Source: Rhynochetos jubatus (Eukaryota > Chordata > Aves > Eurypygiformes > Rhynochetidae). From it: a DNA stretch of 64,000 bases. The notes beneath the pieces were generated by a model, which was given only the letters and a program-made list of their open reading frames with translations, searched no databases and was not told where the DNA came from. The position numbers and the translations under genes were made by a program. The stretch spans positions 73,203,433 to 73,267,432 of the forward strand of contig CM050690.1 in NCBI GenBank assembly GCA_027574665.1. Direction: 5' to 3'. Every line of letters starts with the position of its first letter. The stretch's first letter is position 1. Shown piece by piece: positions 23,601 through 32,302 of this stretch.

Positions 23601-25065
23601 TGTCCAGGTTCTGGTCATAGCTCCTGGAGCGCTGCCGACTGGCGTTGAGGTTAGGCGGTGACACGTTCACGTAGACCTGACCCTCAATCATGTTCTGGGT
23701 GGTTTCTCCCTTTGCCTCCTCTTCACTGCACTCCACGTTGCCTTCTTCTTGTCTCAGGTCAGGCCTTCTAAACAGATAGTATTCAGTGGGCTGGGACGGG
23801 CTACCTTTGGTATGGTCTTCCGAGCAGCTAGTTATGGAAGATCCTGCCGGGCTGGGGGATGACTGGGAAGACAAGTCACATGTGACTAACTTGTAATAAT
23901 TCTGAGTAGCCACAACGAGCCGTGCTTGGCTCTGGAAGCAGGCAGTGAGGTCTGAGCTCTCCGAAGTGCAAGGCTCACAGTGGAGGTGGTAGGAGTTGCA
24001 GTTAGCATCAAGGACGGGTGAGGAGGAGTTTTGGCACCCACACACCTTCCCTGAACTTTCTGGGTGATGCGACTCACAAGACATCTTGGATTCTGTGGGT
24101 GATGAATGCAAATCCAGGTAAAACGCTCCTGTGTCTGAGTGGCTGCAGAAGGAAGAGTCACAGGAGAGGTTGGCTGAATTCAGGTTAGATCGAGAATGGC
24201 TGTTCATCTTGTTGTAGAGAGCACTGAAGTTCACCAGCACCCCATCGGAGCTGTTGCAGGAAGAGTCACTGATGTAGCCCATCTGTTGGTCAATCACTTC
24301 AGACTGACTTGATGAACTGTAGCAGCGACAGTGCTGGAGCTCAGAGCTGGAACAGCTGCACGTCCGGCTGCGCAGGGCATCCTGGTTCCTCAGCGATTCA
24401 CCTGTGTTCTGGTTCCACTCTTGGTCACCACCGTCCAAGGAGAAACTGGAGGAGCTGCCGCGATGGCAGCTGCACTCATCCAGCTCCATGCGTTCTGAGG
24501 CCTGGTGGCACCGGTTCGCGTTGTTCCTCTTCTGGACGTCGTCGCTGCTGATTTTGTCCTCTTGCCCGTCTACTACGCCGGCCCGGCTGGCCATGTTCCA
24601 GGATTTCACAATGTGGTTGGAGTCGTGGAGGTGGAAAGGGGGCAAGGCCAGCTCGTGCAGATGAAAGGGAGGTTTGCCAGCCACAAGTGAGTTGTGAAGA
24701 TGGAAAGATTTTTGACCAAAGTCATCCCCAAAGACACTGAGGTCTTCACCCTCAGTCAGCAGGAAAGGGTTGTGTCGCTTACTGACACTGGGAACAATCA
24801 CATCCCTCACTTGGCCTTCTTTGTTGTCTGAGGCCTCTGCTGAGGTTTCGGAGGTCTGGAGAAAGCTGCTGTACACCAAGGAATCAGCCTGTGAAAGGTC
24901 TCTGTCTGGAAGGGCAGAGGTCCGTGTAATGCTGAGCTCTGGCTGGCAGAAGGGGTTGGTCCTTTTGCTCACGGAGCAGCACTGTCTATCAGGGACCTGG
25001 CAATGCACCAGGGGAATGTGATGGACAATCAGCGTCTCACCAGTCAGTTTGGGTGGACTATCCAT
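8502..25065 (-). CDS. RUSC2: RUSC2 (iporin), RUN and SH3 domain protein, 11 coding exons
   Basis: This is the complete coding region of RUSC2. Joined exons total 4,839 nt (1,612 codons plus TGA), against about 1,516 residues in human. The start [16 protein letters not shown] and long blocks such as [17 protein letters not shown] and [16 protein letters not shown] match the family as I recall it. The ATG at 25065-25063 sits in a strong Kozak context (A at -3, G at +4). All ten introns have GT-AG ends and every phase joins in frame. Order of parts: Ser-rich disordered region with NPF motifs (37-39, 99-101), RUN domain (about 1034-1215), basic and acidic linker with a WWYQLMQSS block, Pro-rich stretch, and SH3 domain (about 1555-1609). 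Known of the family: it binds Rab1 and GM130, and acts with AP-4 in kinesin-driven transport of ATG9A vesicles. The gene is therefore inferred to act at Golgi and vesicle membranes. Confidence 0.97.
8988..9161 (-). CDS. RUSC2: RUSC2 coding exon 10, Pro-rich (about 1495-1552)
   Basis: The exon follows the acceptor TCTCCTTGCAG. It encodes [20 protein letters not shown], a block shared with human RUSC2, and then a Pro-rich tail ([15 protein letters not shown]) leading to the SH3 domain. The length is 174 nt, the donor is GTGAGT and the end phase is 2. It is too fragmented by stops in other frames to appear as a clear ORF, but phase and homology agree. Confidence 0.92.
9725..10157 (+). mobile_element. 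CR1 LINE 3' end in RUSC2 intron 9
   Basis: A short plus-strand CR1 copy (antisense to RUSC2) starts near the GTGCTGGAGC block. It includes the AAGAAATTCTTCC and GAAGTGTTCAAGGCCAGGCT blocks and ends in CCATTCTTTGATTCTATG. It makes up about 40 percent of this intron. Confidence 0.93.
10266..11244 (-). CDS. RUSC2: RUSC2 coding exon 9, RUN end and linker (about 1169-1494)
   Basis: The first part ([32 protein letters not shown]) finishes the RUN domain near residue 1215. A linker follows with [28 protein letters not shown], an acidic and basic charged run, the conserved [20 protein letters not shown] block, [30 protein letters not shown] and [11 protein letters not shown]. The exon is 979 nt and ends in phase 2 before GTAAGG. 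The acceptor is TTGCCCTACAG. Confidence 0.96.
12736..12782 (-). CDS. RUSC2: RUSC2 coding exon 8, RUN domain microexon-like (about 1153-1168)
   Basis: This short exon (47 nt) encodes [15 protein letters not shown]. The acceptor is TTCCTGCAG and the donor GTAAGA. It is too short to stand out as an ORF, but its phases (2 in, 1 out) fit both neighbours exactly. Confidence 0.94.
13852..13957 (-). CDS. RUSC2: RUSC2 coding exon 7, RUN domain (about 1118-1152)
   Basis: The exon encodes [32 protein letters not shown]. The acceptor is CTCTCCGTAG and the donor GTAAGC. The length is 106 nt and it ends in phase 2, so the last Asn codon is completed by the next exon. Confidence 0.95.
14896..15070 (-). CDS. 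RUSC2: RUSC2 coding exon 6, RUN domain (about 1060-1117)
   Basis: The exon encodes [34 protein letters not shown] and [19 protein letters not shown]. These are core RUN helices. The acceptor is TTGTCCCTTAG and the donor GTATGG. The length is 175 nt and it ends in phase 1. Confidence 0.95.
16600..16965 (-). mobile_element. Ancient CR1/L3-like LINE remnant in RUSC2 intron 5
   Basis: The text around GCATCAGACCAGAAGTCCAGCTAGCC matches, from memory, the old amniote LINE block CCATCTAGCCCAGTATCCTG. It is followed by diverged blocks about the spacing of that family (TTTTTCTAATC, CATGCAGCAAGCAAG, TCATGTATTTATTATCTGC). It is heavily diverged, so family and strand are uncertain. Confidence 0.4.
17057..17133 (-). 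CDS. RUSC2: RUSC2 coding exon 5, start of RUN domain (about 1034-1059)
   Basis: This 77-nt exon encodes [18 protein letters not shown] and TSRDPGVK, the opening helix of the RUN domain. The acceptor is TTTCCCTCCAG and the donor GTATGT. It ends in phase 0. Confidence 0.95.
18183..18326 (-). CDS. RUSC2: RUSC2 coding exon 4 (about residues 986-1033)
   Basis: The acceptor GGCCCTGCAG precedes a 144-nt exon encoding [17 protein letters not shown] and [11 protein letters not shown], nearly identical to mammalian RUSC2. This segment lies just before the RUN domain. The donor is GTGAGT. Phase 1 at both ends. Confidence 0.95.
19219..19419 (-). CDS. RUSC2: RUSC2 coding exon 3 (about residues 919-985)
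   Basis: The acceptor GGCATCCTAG is followed by sequence coding for [21 protein letters not shown], then [19 protein letters not shown]-type sequence and the CKLNG end, all recognisable RUSC2 blocks. The exon has 201 nt, phase 1 at both ends, and the donor GTGCGC. The intron before it (19420-19938) contains only non-coding sequence. Confidence 0.95.
19939..20721 (-). CDS. RUSC2: RUSC2 coding exon 2 (about residues 658-918)
   Basis: The acceptor CCCCGAAG precedes GTGGTGGTACAG, giving [20 protein letters not shown] across the junction, a conserved RUSC2 block. It also carries [12 protein letters not shown], a SQLYSLS block and [11 protein letters not shown]. It ends in phase 1 (AAT G) before the donor GTAGGT. 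The rest of the exon is Ser/Pro-rich and predicted disordered. It is longer than my recollection of the human segment, which accounts for some of the extra length of the bird protein. Confidence 0.95.
22021..22076. repeat. Short tandem duplication in RUSC2 intron 1
   Basis: Two adjacent imperfect copies, of about 23 bp, of CTGCC-TCCCTGCCATCCCACA. Non-coding. Confidence 0.75.
23094..25065 (-). CDS. RUSC2: RUSC2 coding exon 1 (residues 1-657)
   Basis: This single large exon encodes the long N-terminal region, as in mammalian RUSC2. Two SVSKR-x-NPF repeats (NPF at 37-39 and 99-101) could bind EH-domain proteins. Three FHLH motifs follow at about 121-147. Cys/Ser-rich blocks and basic-Ser sites ([14 protein letters not shown]) resemble kinase or 14-3-3 sites. 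It ends in phase 1 at GCAGACG followed by the donor GTAAGG. The plus-strand ORFs here are shadows of this exon. Confidence 0.97.
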
Positions 25066-25156
25066 GGTGAGGAATGCTCTTCAGGACACCAGTTAATCTG
25101 GTGCTACCCATGGACAGGTAGGGCTGCACATGGGAGGCAAGGAGGACACTTCTCAT
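25058..25156 (-). promoter_or_regulatory. Overlapping upstream ORF in the RUSC2 leader
   Basis: An ATG at 25156-25154 opens a 32-codon frame that ends in TAG at 25060-25058. It overlaps the RUSC2 start codon by 8 nt in another frame. The context of the upstream ATG is weak (C at -3, A at +4), whereas that of the main ATG is strong, so leaky scanning would be expected. A second, 12-codon uORF lies inside it (25131-25093). This layout is typical of translational dampening; the role is inferred. Confidence 0.6.
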
Positions 25157-25172
25157 GAGGGAATTCTGATAC
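25066..25172 (-). other. RUSC2: RUSC2 5'UTR part of the start-codon exon
   Basis: On the minus strand a good acceptor (pyrimidine-rich tract ending TCTGTCCCTAG) lies directly above position 25172. This gives 107 nt of 5'UTR in the same exon as the start codon. At least one non-coding exon must therefore lie further upstream, at higher coordinates. The UTR holds two upstream ATG frames, described separately. Confidence 0.8.
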
Positions 25173-27063
25173 CTAGGGACAGACAAAAACACAAAAGGAA
25201 GTCACCTCTCAGGAAAGGCAGTGAACACTTAAAGCATTCTTGGTTTGACTGAAGACTTCATGTGCCAACGAGGACCAAAAAGACTGGTCTTTGTCAGCAC
25301 AAGAACCCAAGCACAAGGTCCCGAGCTGTCCTTCTTCAGGGAAAGCATCACAATGTAAGACAAGTATGTCCTCCTCCCTGAAGACTCCTGGGACAACACT
25401 TGTGCTTCCAACTGAACCCTCTCAAGCTTATCTGAAGGGAGCTACTGATGTTGTTCAAGTAGCCAAAGGGCTGCATGGACTTTGGGCCATTGAAGACCTC
25501 GCTGTGGATGGCACTGTACTCTCACAGGAAAACAGACCTGAGGAGTCCAGCCCATCTTCTTGTACTGGATTCATTATCTTTGCCGGCCTTTAGGTGCCTC
25601 GAACTTTCCTTTAAGGATCGAACACTGAATGGCACTGCTGGACCTTGCAATGTTCAAGCAACACAAGTCCAGGCTGAGGCTGGAAGGCAGGAACACACTG
25701 GAAGAGGAAAGCAGCAACAACCATTCCACTCCAAAATCCAGGGACACCCACAACGTCCTGAGCAATCTTAACGGTATGAGGGCAGCATGCCAAAGAACAC
25801 AACTACTTATGTGCACAAGGGCCTGTCACACGAAAAGGACGGGATTTCAGTGGGGCAATAGGGAGCCACTGTTGATGGTTAAATAGGTCCCACACAGCAT
25901 ATTGCCTTCTGCTGACCTTTTGCCAATGGACAAACCTCAGATCAAACTGGGTCCTCTTGTGGTTGAGAGCTGTCCAGGTCACCATTCTCTGACACTCTCC
26001 CACATTCCCTGTGGCACTTACCTGCTTAACCTATTACCTGCTGCACTTCCCAACAGTACGGCTGCCACAGCCCACCCCCCAGCAGCTGTACAGGCAGGGC
26101 CCTGAGCCCCACTCCCTCAGTGTGCAGTAAAGAGCAGGTTCTCATACAGCCAGAAGAAGATATTCACCAGCACTTGATACCAGAAAGCAGAGACTATATT
26201 AATGCCTCCTTCCCCATCCAATCCAGATGTCCATCCTGCAAGTGCCTCCAGGACAGTCTGGAGGAGTTCTCCCTCTTGCCTTCACTTCTCTCTCTTGCCT
26301 TCCCTTCTACTTGTCAGAGAAGCCAACACAGACAAGTGCATGGGAGGGCTGCTAAGGCAGCAAGGAGAGGGAGAAACCACAGAAGAGAAGAGTGATCCTC
26401 TTGGATGATGATCCTGAGGGATTAAAAAATGACCTAATGATCCCATAGATCCACCACTTGTTCCGAAAACGGTGGCCCAAAACCCCTTGGTCAGAAATCC
26501 ACATCCTGTATCTCATCCAGGCATCCTCAGTGCTTACAGCACCCTGACACCGCACACTGCGATCGGTTCTGGAGTCCAGAACCCTGGGTCTCCTGTCACC
26601 ACTGACCTTCAGTCTCCAGAAAGTGGCATTCACAGCACCTGTTTTTGTCTGCCTTACCCCAGCATTTGTGACTATGGGATGACAATGGATTTGGAGCAGA
26701 GCTGCAAAGGCACATGGCAGCCCAGGATGGAAATGGAGGAATGTGGGATAAGTGAAGTTAGAATAACAGTGTAAGCAATGAGACAACTCCACAGAAAGAT
26801 CAGGAACTTCAGTTCTTCCAGCTTCATGGCGTAAGAACAGCAATTGAAAGATGCTAAAAAAAAAATGATCAAAAGAAGTACTTTCCTCCCTCGCACAATA
26901 GTGCTTCTCACAGACACAGGATGATGCTGGCAGGAAAAAAAATCAAATATGTAAATGGACCTAGTGTATACAGTAAACACCCAATGATGTAAAAGTTAAT
27001 GCTAATACCAGTGTTGCTGAACAGACAAGTCTCCTGGTAGACTCTACCAAAGACCACAGAAAC
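25173..27063. other. Non-coding, upstream intron of RUSC2
   Basis: Begins with the acceptor of the start-codon exon. No repeat or coding similarity recognised. Short ORFs only. Confidence 0.6.
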
Positions 27064-27237
27064 ACAGAATCCTAGAATGGTTTAGGTTGGAAGGTACCTT
27101 GAAGACCATCTAGCTCCAACCCCCCTGCCATGGGCAGGGACACCCTCCACTAGGTCAGGCTGCTCAAAGCCTCATCCAGCCTGGCCTTGGACACTTTCAG
27201 GGATGGGGCATCCACAGCTTCCCTGGGCAACCTATCA
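27064..27237 (-). mobile_element. CR1 LINE 3' end fragment
   Basis: Reverse-oriented CR1 tail: AGAATCCTAGAATGGTTTAG, then CCCCCCTGCCATGGGCAGGG and GCCTCATCCAGCCTGGCC. About 170 bp, cut in the GGCAACCT region. Confidence 0.92.
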
Positions 27238-30200
27238 TAAGACCTACAGTCAACATGAGACCTACACGAGGGGCACAGTCACCCTCACGTCTGCTTTTCC
27301 CAGGACGTTTCACCCAGGACTAGGCATTGAATTAGACCTGGACCACTTGGACCACATCTAGCTGGACTATTGCATGACCCTAAACTCTCCCCCACCTATA
27401 GTCTCCTTAATGCCTATATCATCATTCACTCCCCTTTCAGGGACTTACAAGCCTCTGGCTCCTTTCCCACAGCTGCTGCCACACAGGCTGAAAGGATTCT
27501 GTCCTTGGTTCCTTGGGGGGAGATCTTTTACATCAGGGATTCTCAGGATCATCTTGTTCAAGAACCACCATGGTGACAGCAGCTGCTGACTCTGTGTCTC
27601 GCACACACATGCGCAAAGTGGTGTTCAACAGCTGGGGCAGTGTTCATGCCCCACGTTGGACCTTGTGCACCACCGATGGTACATGCTGCATCAGGAGCCC
27701 GTATTTATCCTGTGTTCCCCCCTTGGCAGCACTATGGGAAAGAGCCTTCCCTGCTCTGTCTTTGCAGCTGACTGAAATGCTTAGATCACATCTCTCCATA
27801 AGGCTCTGCTGTATTTTGAGTGTTGCCACAACGCAACCACTTGAAAAGCATCATTTTGAGGAGACAGACCATGATGACAGCACACTTCATTGCTGAAGCA
27901 CTGTGTCTCCGCTACCTCTGGGAAATGGCTGCTTGGAGCTGGCTCCCCGCACGCGCACTGGTCTGCTGACAAGCCCTGCTGAGCAACACACTCTTCACAT
28001 TGGTGCAGAGGCTGCTGTGGGAGGACAAGGCTTGCACAGACACACTTGTTCATTTGACAGCACCATGTCAGGAGAGCTGACACACAGCCATTTCCCAGCT
28101 GTCTCTCCAGAGCTCTCGCTGCAACATGCAACTCCATCCAGCTATTTGATCTCGGTGGCAGCACAGTTTCCCGGGTGGACTGATTCACTGGCTGTTGCAG
28201 ATGCTGCAGCAGACGGATGCCCACTCTGCCTGCACCCACAGCCTGCTGCCAGCACAAGGCTCTGAGGTTCGATACCACAGGTGGCATGAAGCCAGTCCCT
28301 GCTGGTGCTGGAAGCCATTCTGACAGCTTCCCTTGGGATATGCATGCCTTTTTTTGTGCCCTGGATACCCCTCTTCTCCCTCTTGGGACACGTCTGCTGG
28401 CTTCCTTCTACCTTTGGGATGCAAGGAGGTTGGCAATGGCACTGCCAGCACAGGGATGATTCAATTCCAAACACCAGAGCATCCTCCCTGGCCATACCAT
28501 CCCTTCACTCTCCCTCCCTGATTCTGGAAGACTCTAGAAGGATCCTCCCTCTTCCTATTCAGGCTCTGGCAGTCTAGGATTGACACTAGGGCATAAAATC
28601 CAGAAAGAAGAGTAGTTTCAGATTCTGCTGGTTTGATCAGCTCTTTGTAAAGCACTCCCACCTCTTTGGAACGCTATTTTTCCAGATATGGATAGATAAT
28701 CTGTACCTGGCTTTCTGCCAAATCAGTTCACTCTTCTCATTTGTCACTTGCGATAGCATGAGCCCAACGTGTGCTGAGTCCTGCTCAGTCTCACACGTAC
28801 CACAGCAAACACAGCATCTGGCCACAACCCCCGCCCAGAAAAGCATGCTGTGGCAGTGCAAGGCAGGGAGATACGTGGGGAGCACCATGACCCTAGAGAC
28901 ATCAGTACAACAACCATTTTATTTGCAAATTTTTGCAAATAAACTGCTTCATTCCAGCCAAGACAATACAGGGCAGGGAAGGATGGCTTTTTGTGACACA
29001 CCTATGGTGTGGTGTGCCATTGCTCATCAATGCCTGTACCCCCATGTATATATGTAGATGACACAAACTCACTAGCTGCAGCAAAGCTCTAGGTAAGCAG
29101 AAGGAGGTGAGTGCTGAGCAACAAAGGATGGTTCAGCACTGATCTGAGTGCTGCCTGCCAAGCCATGTCTGCGCTTCAGAAAGGAGGCTGCAGACAACAT
29201 GGGCACACAGCATCTCGCAGAGCTGAGCGCTTCAGGCTCTGCACTTCATACCTTTTAATTCCCACCTGAGCACTTCACAGAGGCTCCCAAATCCCTCCTC
29301 TGTCATGCTCTCAAATACTGAGGACGTTGTGCTAATTTAAGGGTGGTCCGTGCAGCTTCTGGAGTACAACCTCCTGCCTCTGCAACACTGCTGAGAAGGT
29401 GCAGAAGCCATCAGAGCTGGCTCCAAACTGGCCTGCGAGGCTCTGCTTCAATTAGAGGGGGCTGCTGCAAACACCAGCCTTGCCTCCAAGTGCTGATGCG
29501 ATAGGTGTGGTGGTCACATACCTCCAGGCATACCTCGCTATCTGTTACCACTCTGGACATGCTTTTGGAGTTCTATCGCTGATTGCTTAACGCCCCGCTT
29601 TGCTCAGCACTGTCAGCTGCACACCTGGGGCGACAGGGTTCAACACACAGCGACTCAAGTTTCCTCATAAAATATAAAGCAATACTGGAGGAGGCAGAAA
29701 TAAATGTGATTTAAATGCAGAAGGATTGCACATATAGCACGGAGGATGAAGAGGCAGGAGAAAGGTCATCAGAACCGTCAGCTGGAGGCAATGCTGGCTT
29801 TTTGAAGGCTGGCTTTTCTGAACAGATTACTGTTTCTACAATCTCAATCCTTTCATCTATGAAATCTGAATGCCCAATGCAAACCTTTAACTGTTAGGGT
29901 TCTTGCAATCTCTTTCTGAATGGCTATGGTTTCACTGTCATCATCATCTTCCTCAGATGGACCAGGATCCATCAAGTCACTCAAGAGTGAAAGAGGGAAA
30001 AACAGGGTTAAAAGCCGGGCATTCAGTTTCATAGATGAACCAGCAAAAATCCTTTTGTGTTGAAGCCGCTTGTTCTTTGAGGGTTGTTCTGTGTGAATCC
30101 CTGACTCCCACAGAGCATTCACATTAACACGCCTGAAGACTCCACACAGCTCTACAAAACAAGCACGAGCAGAAACGCTGCAAAAAGCAGTGTTTTGTGT

Positions 30201-30589
30201 AAGCTTGCAGACAGGGGCACAAGACAGACACCTCCTCTTTGCTCCACGAGCAAAGATATATTCAGCTTACTCCCTAAATGTCTACCTCCAGGCAAAAGGG
30301 CTGGAAGATGAATCCAGACTGAAAGCCACTCTTCAGACAGCATAGGGGATCTCAGGGCTCACTGGTTCCAGCACCGGTTTCCAGGATCCCAGTAACGCAT
30401 TTCATCCCTGCGCCAGCTTTGCCACTACAAAAGCTGCCAGAAAGTACTGAATGGTTTTAAAAAACACCAAACAGGAAAATTCCAACTTGGAGGACGTTCA
30501 GGGAGCAGCGTGAATGAAGACAATGGGGTGAGGGGCACAGGATGGGTGTCCTGGGAATGGGTCTGCACCACTGGGGAAAGTAAGAAGAG
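27238..30589. other. Non-coding stretch
   Basis: No known gene. It contains the inverted repeat at 28.92 kb and, on the minus strand at 29853-30122, an 89-codon ORF with an acidic patch of unclear meaning. Otherwise nothing seen. Confidence 0.5.
28918..28943. repeat. Perfect inverted repeat, 12-bp arms
   Basis: TTTATTTGCAAA and TTTGCAAATAAA are separated by TT. The arms are exact reverse complements. The sequence holds AATAAA on both strands and octamer-like ATTTGCAAA. No gene is nearby. Confidence 0.9.
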
Positions 30590-30702
30590 GGTGGAGGGCA
30601 CTTAAAGACATGACGTAGTGGTGGGCTTGGCAGTGCTAGGTTAACAGTTGGACACAACGATCTTAAGGGTCTTTTCCAACCTAAATGATTCTATGATTCC
30701 AT
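30590..30702 (+). mobile_element. CR1-family 3' end fragment (diverged subfamily)
   Basis: The sequence TTAAAGACATGACGTAGTGG, GGGCTTGGCAGTGCTAGGTT and TCTTTTCCAACCTAAATGAT followed by TCTATGATTCC is the 3' end of an older CR1 subfamily on the plus strand. The left edge is uncertain and may reach 30480. Confidence 0.8.
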
Positions 30703-31981
30703 GACTGCAGAATGCCTGTGAGTGGCTGTAGGGTGGGACTAGCCAGTGGAGTTTGTTTGGACATGAGTTTATTTCTCTCCAGTAAATGCATCTCTGCCAA
30801 ATTTGTGCCTTCATTAAGTGCTTTAGTAAATCAACCAGCAAGTTTAATGAAAGGAGAGGTGTAAAAGGAAATACTAGTTGTTTGACTCATCCTAAACCTC
30901 CAGCTCTCCTTCCCTGTCTCAGGGAACAGGAAGCACAGAAGGGTGGTCTGCCTGGTCCCAGGGTGAATATTCCAGCGCCCAGCGTTAAAAGCGGGCAGCA
31001 GCAAGATAGAAAGACTAAATTCTTCCTAAATTTCTGCCGCAGCTGAGGCTGATTCCTCTCGTGGTGCTGAGCAAATGGTAATTTCCGAAAAGACCTCTTC
31101 CCTTTTCTTTCCACAACAAGGTGCTGCCAGGGCTTTTTCCAGCAGTTTCCAGGACAGCCTGACTAAGCCCATGATTAATCTATCATTACATCCCAGAACT
31201 ATACAGGATTATGATGTGTTCAAAATGGAAACCGCAGCACGTGACAATCTATCACAGCTCATGGCAGCAAGGAGTGTGCAGGTCAGGGATGGGGGCTTGC
31301 CAGCAGAGATGAGAGGGTGCGTGAAATGAAAATAAGCAATAGGTAGTGTGTGCATTCCTCCCAGTGACACAACTAGCATGAGGCAGGTATGGCCTCCCAG
31401 TCAGGAAAAAAAGCTCCAGCTGCTTTGGGCATTTTGAGTTACAGAAGCCATCAGAAACAACTCAAGCAGCAGATCTATACCAGCTAATAGGGAGCAGACA
31501 GCAACCGAACCAGTTTTTCCTATTTCTGTGCTCTCTTGCTCCATGACTCATCATCTGGCATGTGGCACTGGGCCGGAGCCACTTACAGGCTGTGACTCAG
31601 GGCCGAGGTGACCCGGGCTGGAACCTGCTCCTCATCCTCCCCACCCGCCATCCTCTGCACCAGCCCCACCACATAGAGTACCATAATTACCATATGCAAA
31701 TCTGTAGAGGAGAAGGAGACTGACATTTCTAGCTGTTAATATCACACCAATATTGCTGCTGAATTAAACTGCAGAGACGGTAAATCCTTTTCTTATCACA
31801 GACACTCTAGTGGCAGTGGCAGCAGGAGGAGGGACTACACTTCTAGAGCACCTCTGAGCCCCAGCATTCTGAAAACACACTGAAGATCTTACAAGAGCAG
31901 AAATGATGCAATTCCAAACATGAATCTGCCAGGGCGCATCGTTCCCAGGGCACGTAACAACCCACACGGAAAGAAAAAAAC

Positions 31982-32302
31982 TCATAGAATCACAGAACGG
32001 TTTGGGTTGGAAGGGACCTTACAGACCATCCAGTTCCAACCCCCCTGCCATGGGCAGGGACACCCTCCACTAGACCAGGTTGCTCCAAGCCTCATCCAGC
32101 CTGGCCTTGGACACTCCCAGGGATGGGGCATCCACAGCTTCTCTGGGCAACCTGTCCCAGTGCCTCAGCACCCTTGCCGGGAAGAATTTCTTCCTGATAC
32201 CCAATCTAAATCTCCCCACTTTCAATTTAAACCCCTTACCCCTTGTCCTGTCACTACAGGCCCTTGTAAACATTCCCCCTCCAGCACCTGTAAGGACCCT
32301 TT
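31982..32302 (-). mobile_element. CR1 LINE 3' end fragment, about 320 bp
   Basis: Reverse-oriented copy starting CATAGAATCACAGAACGG and running through CCCATCCAG-type, GGAAGAATTTCTTCC and CCCCTTGTCCTGTCACTACA blocks to CCTGTAAGGACCC. Similarity ends near 32302. Confidence 0.93.
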
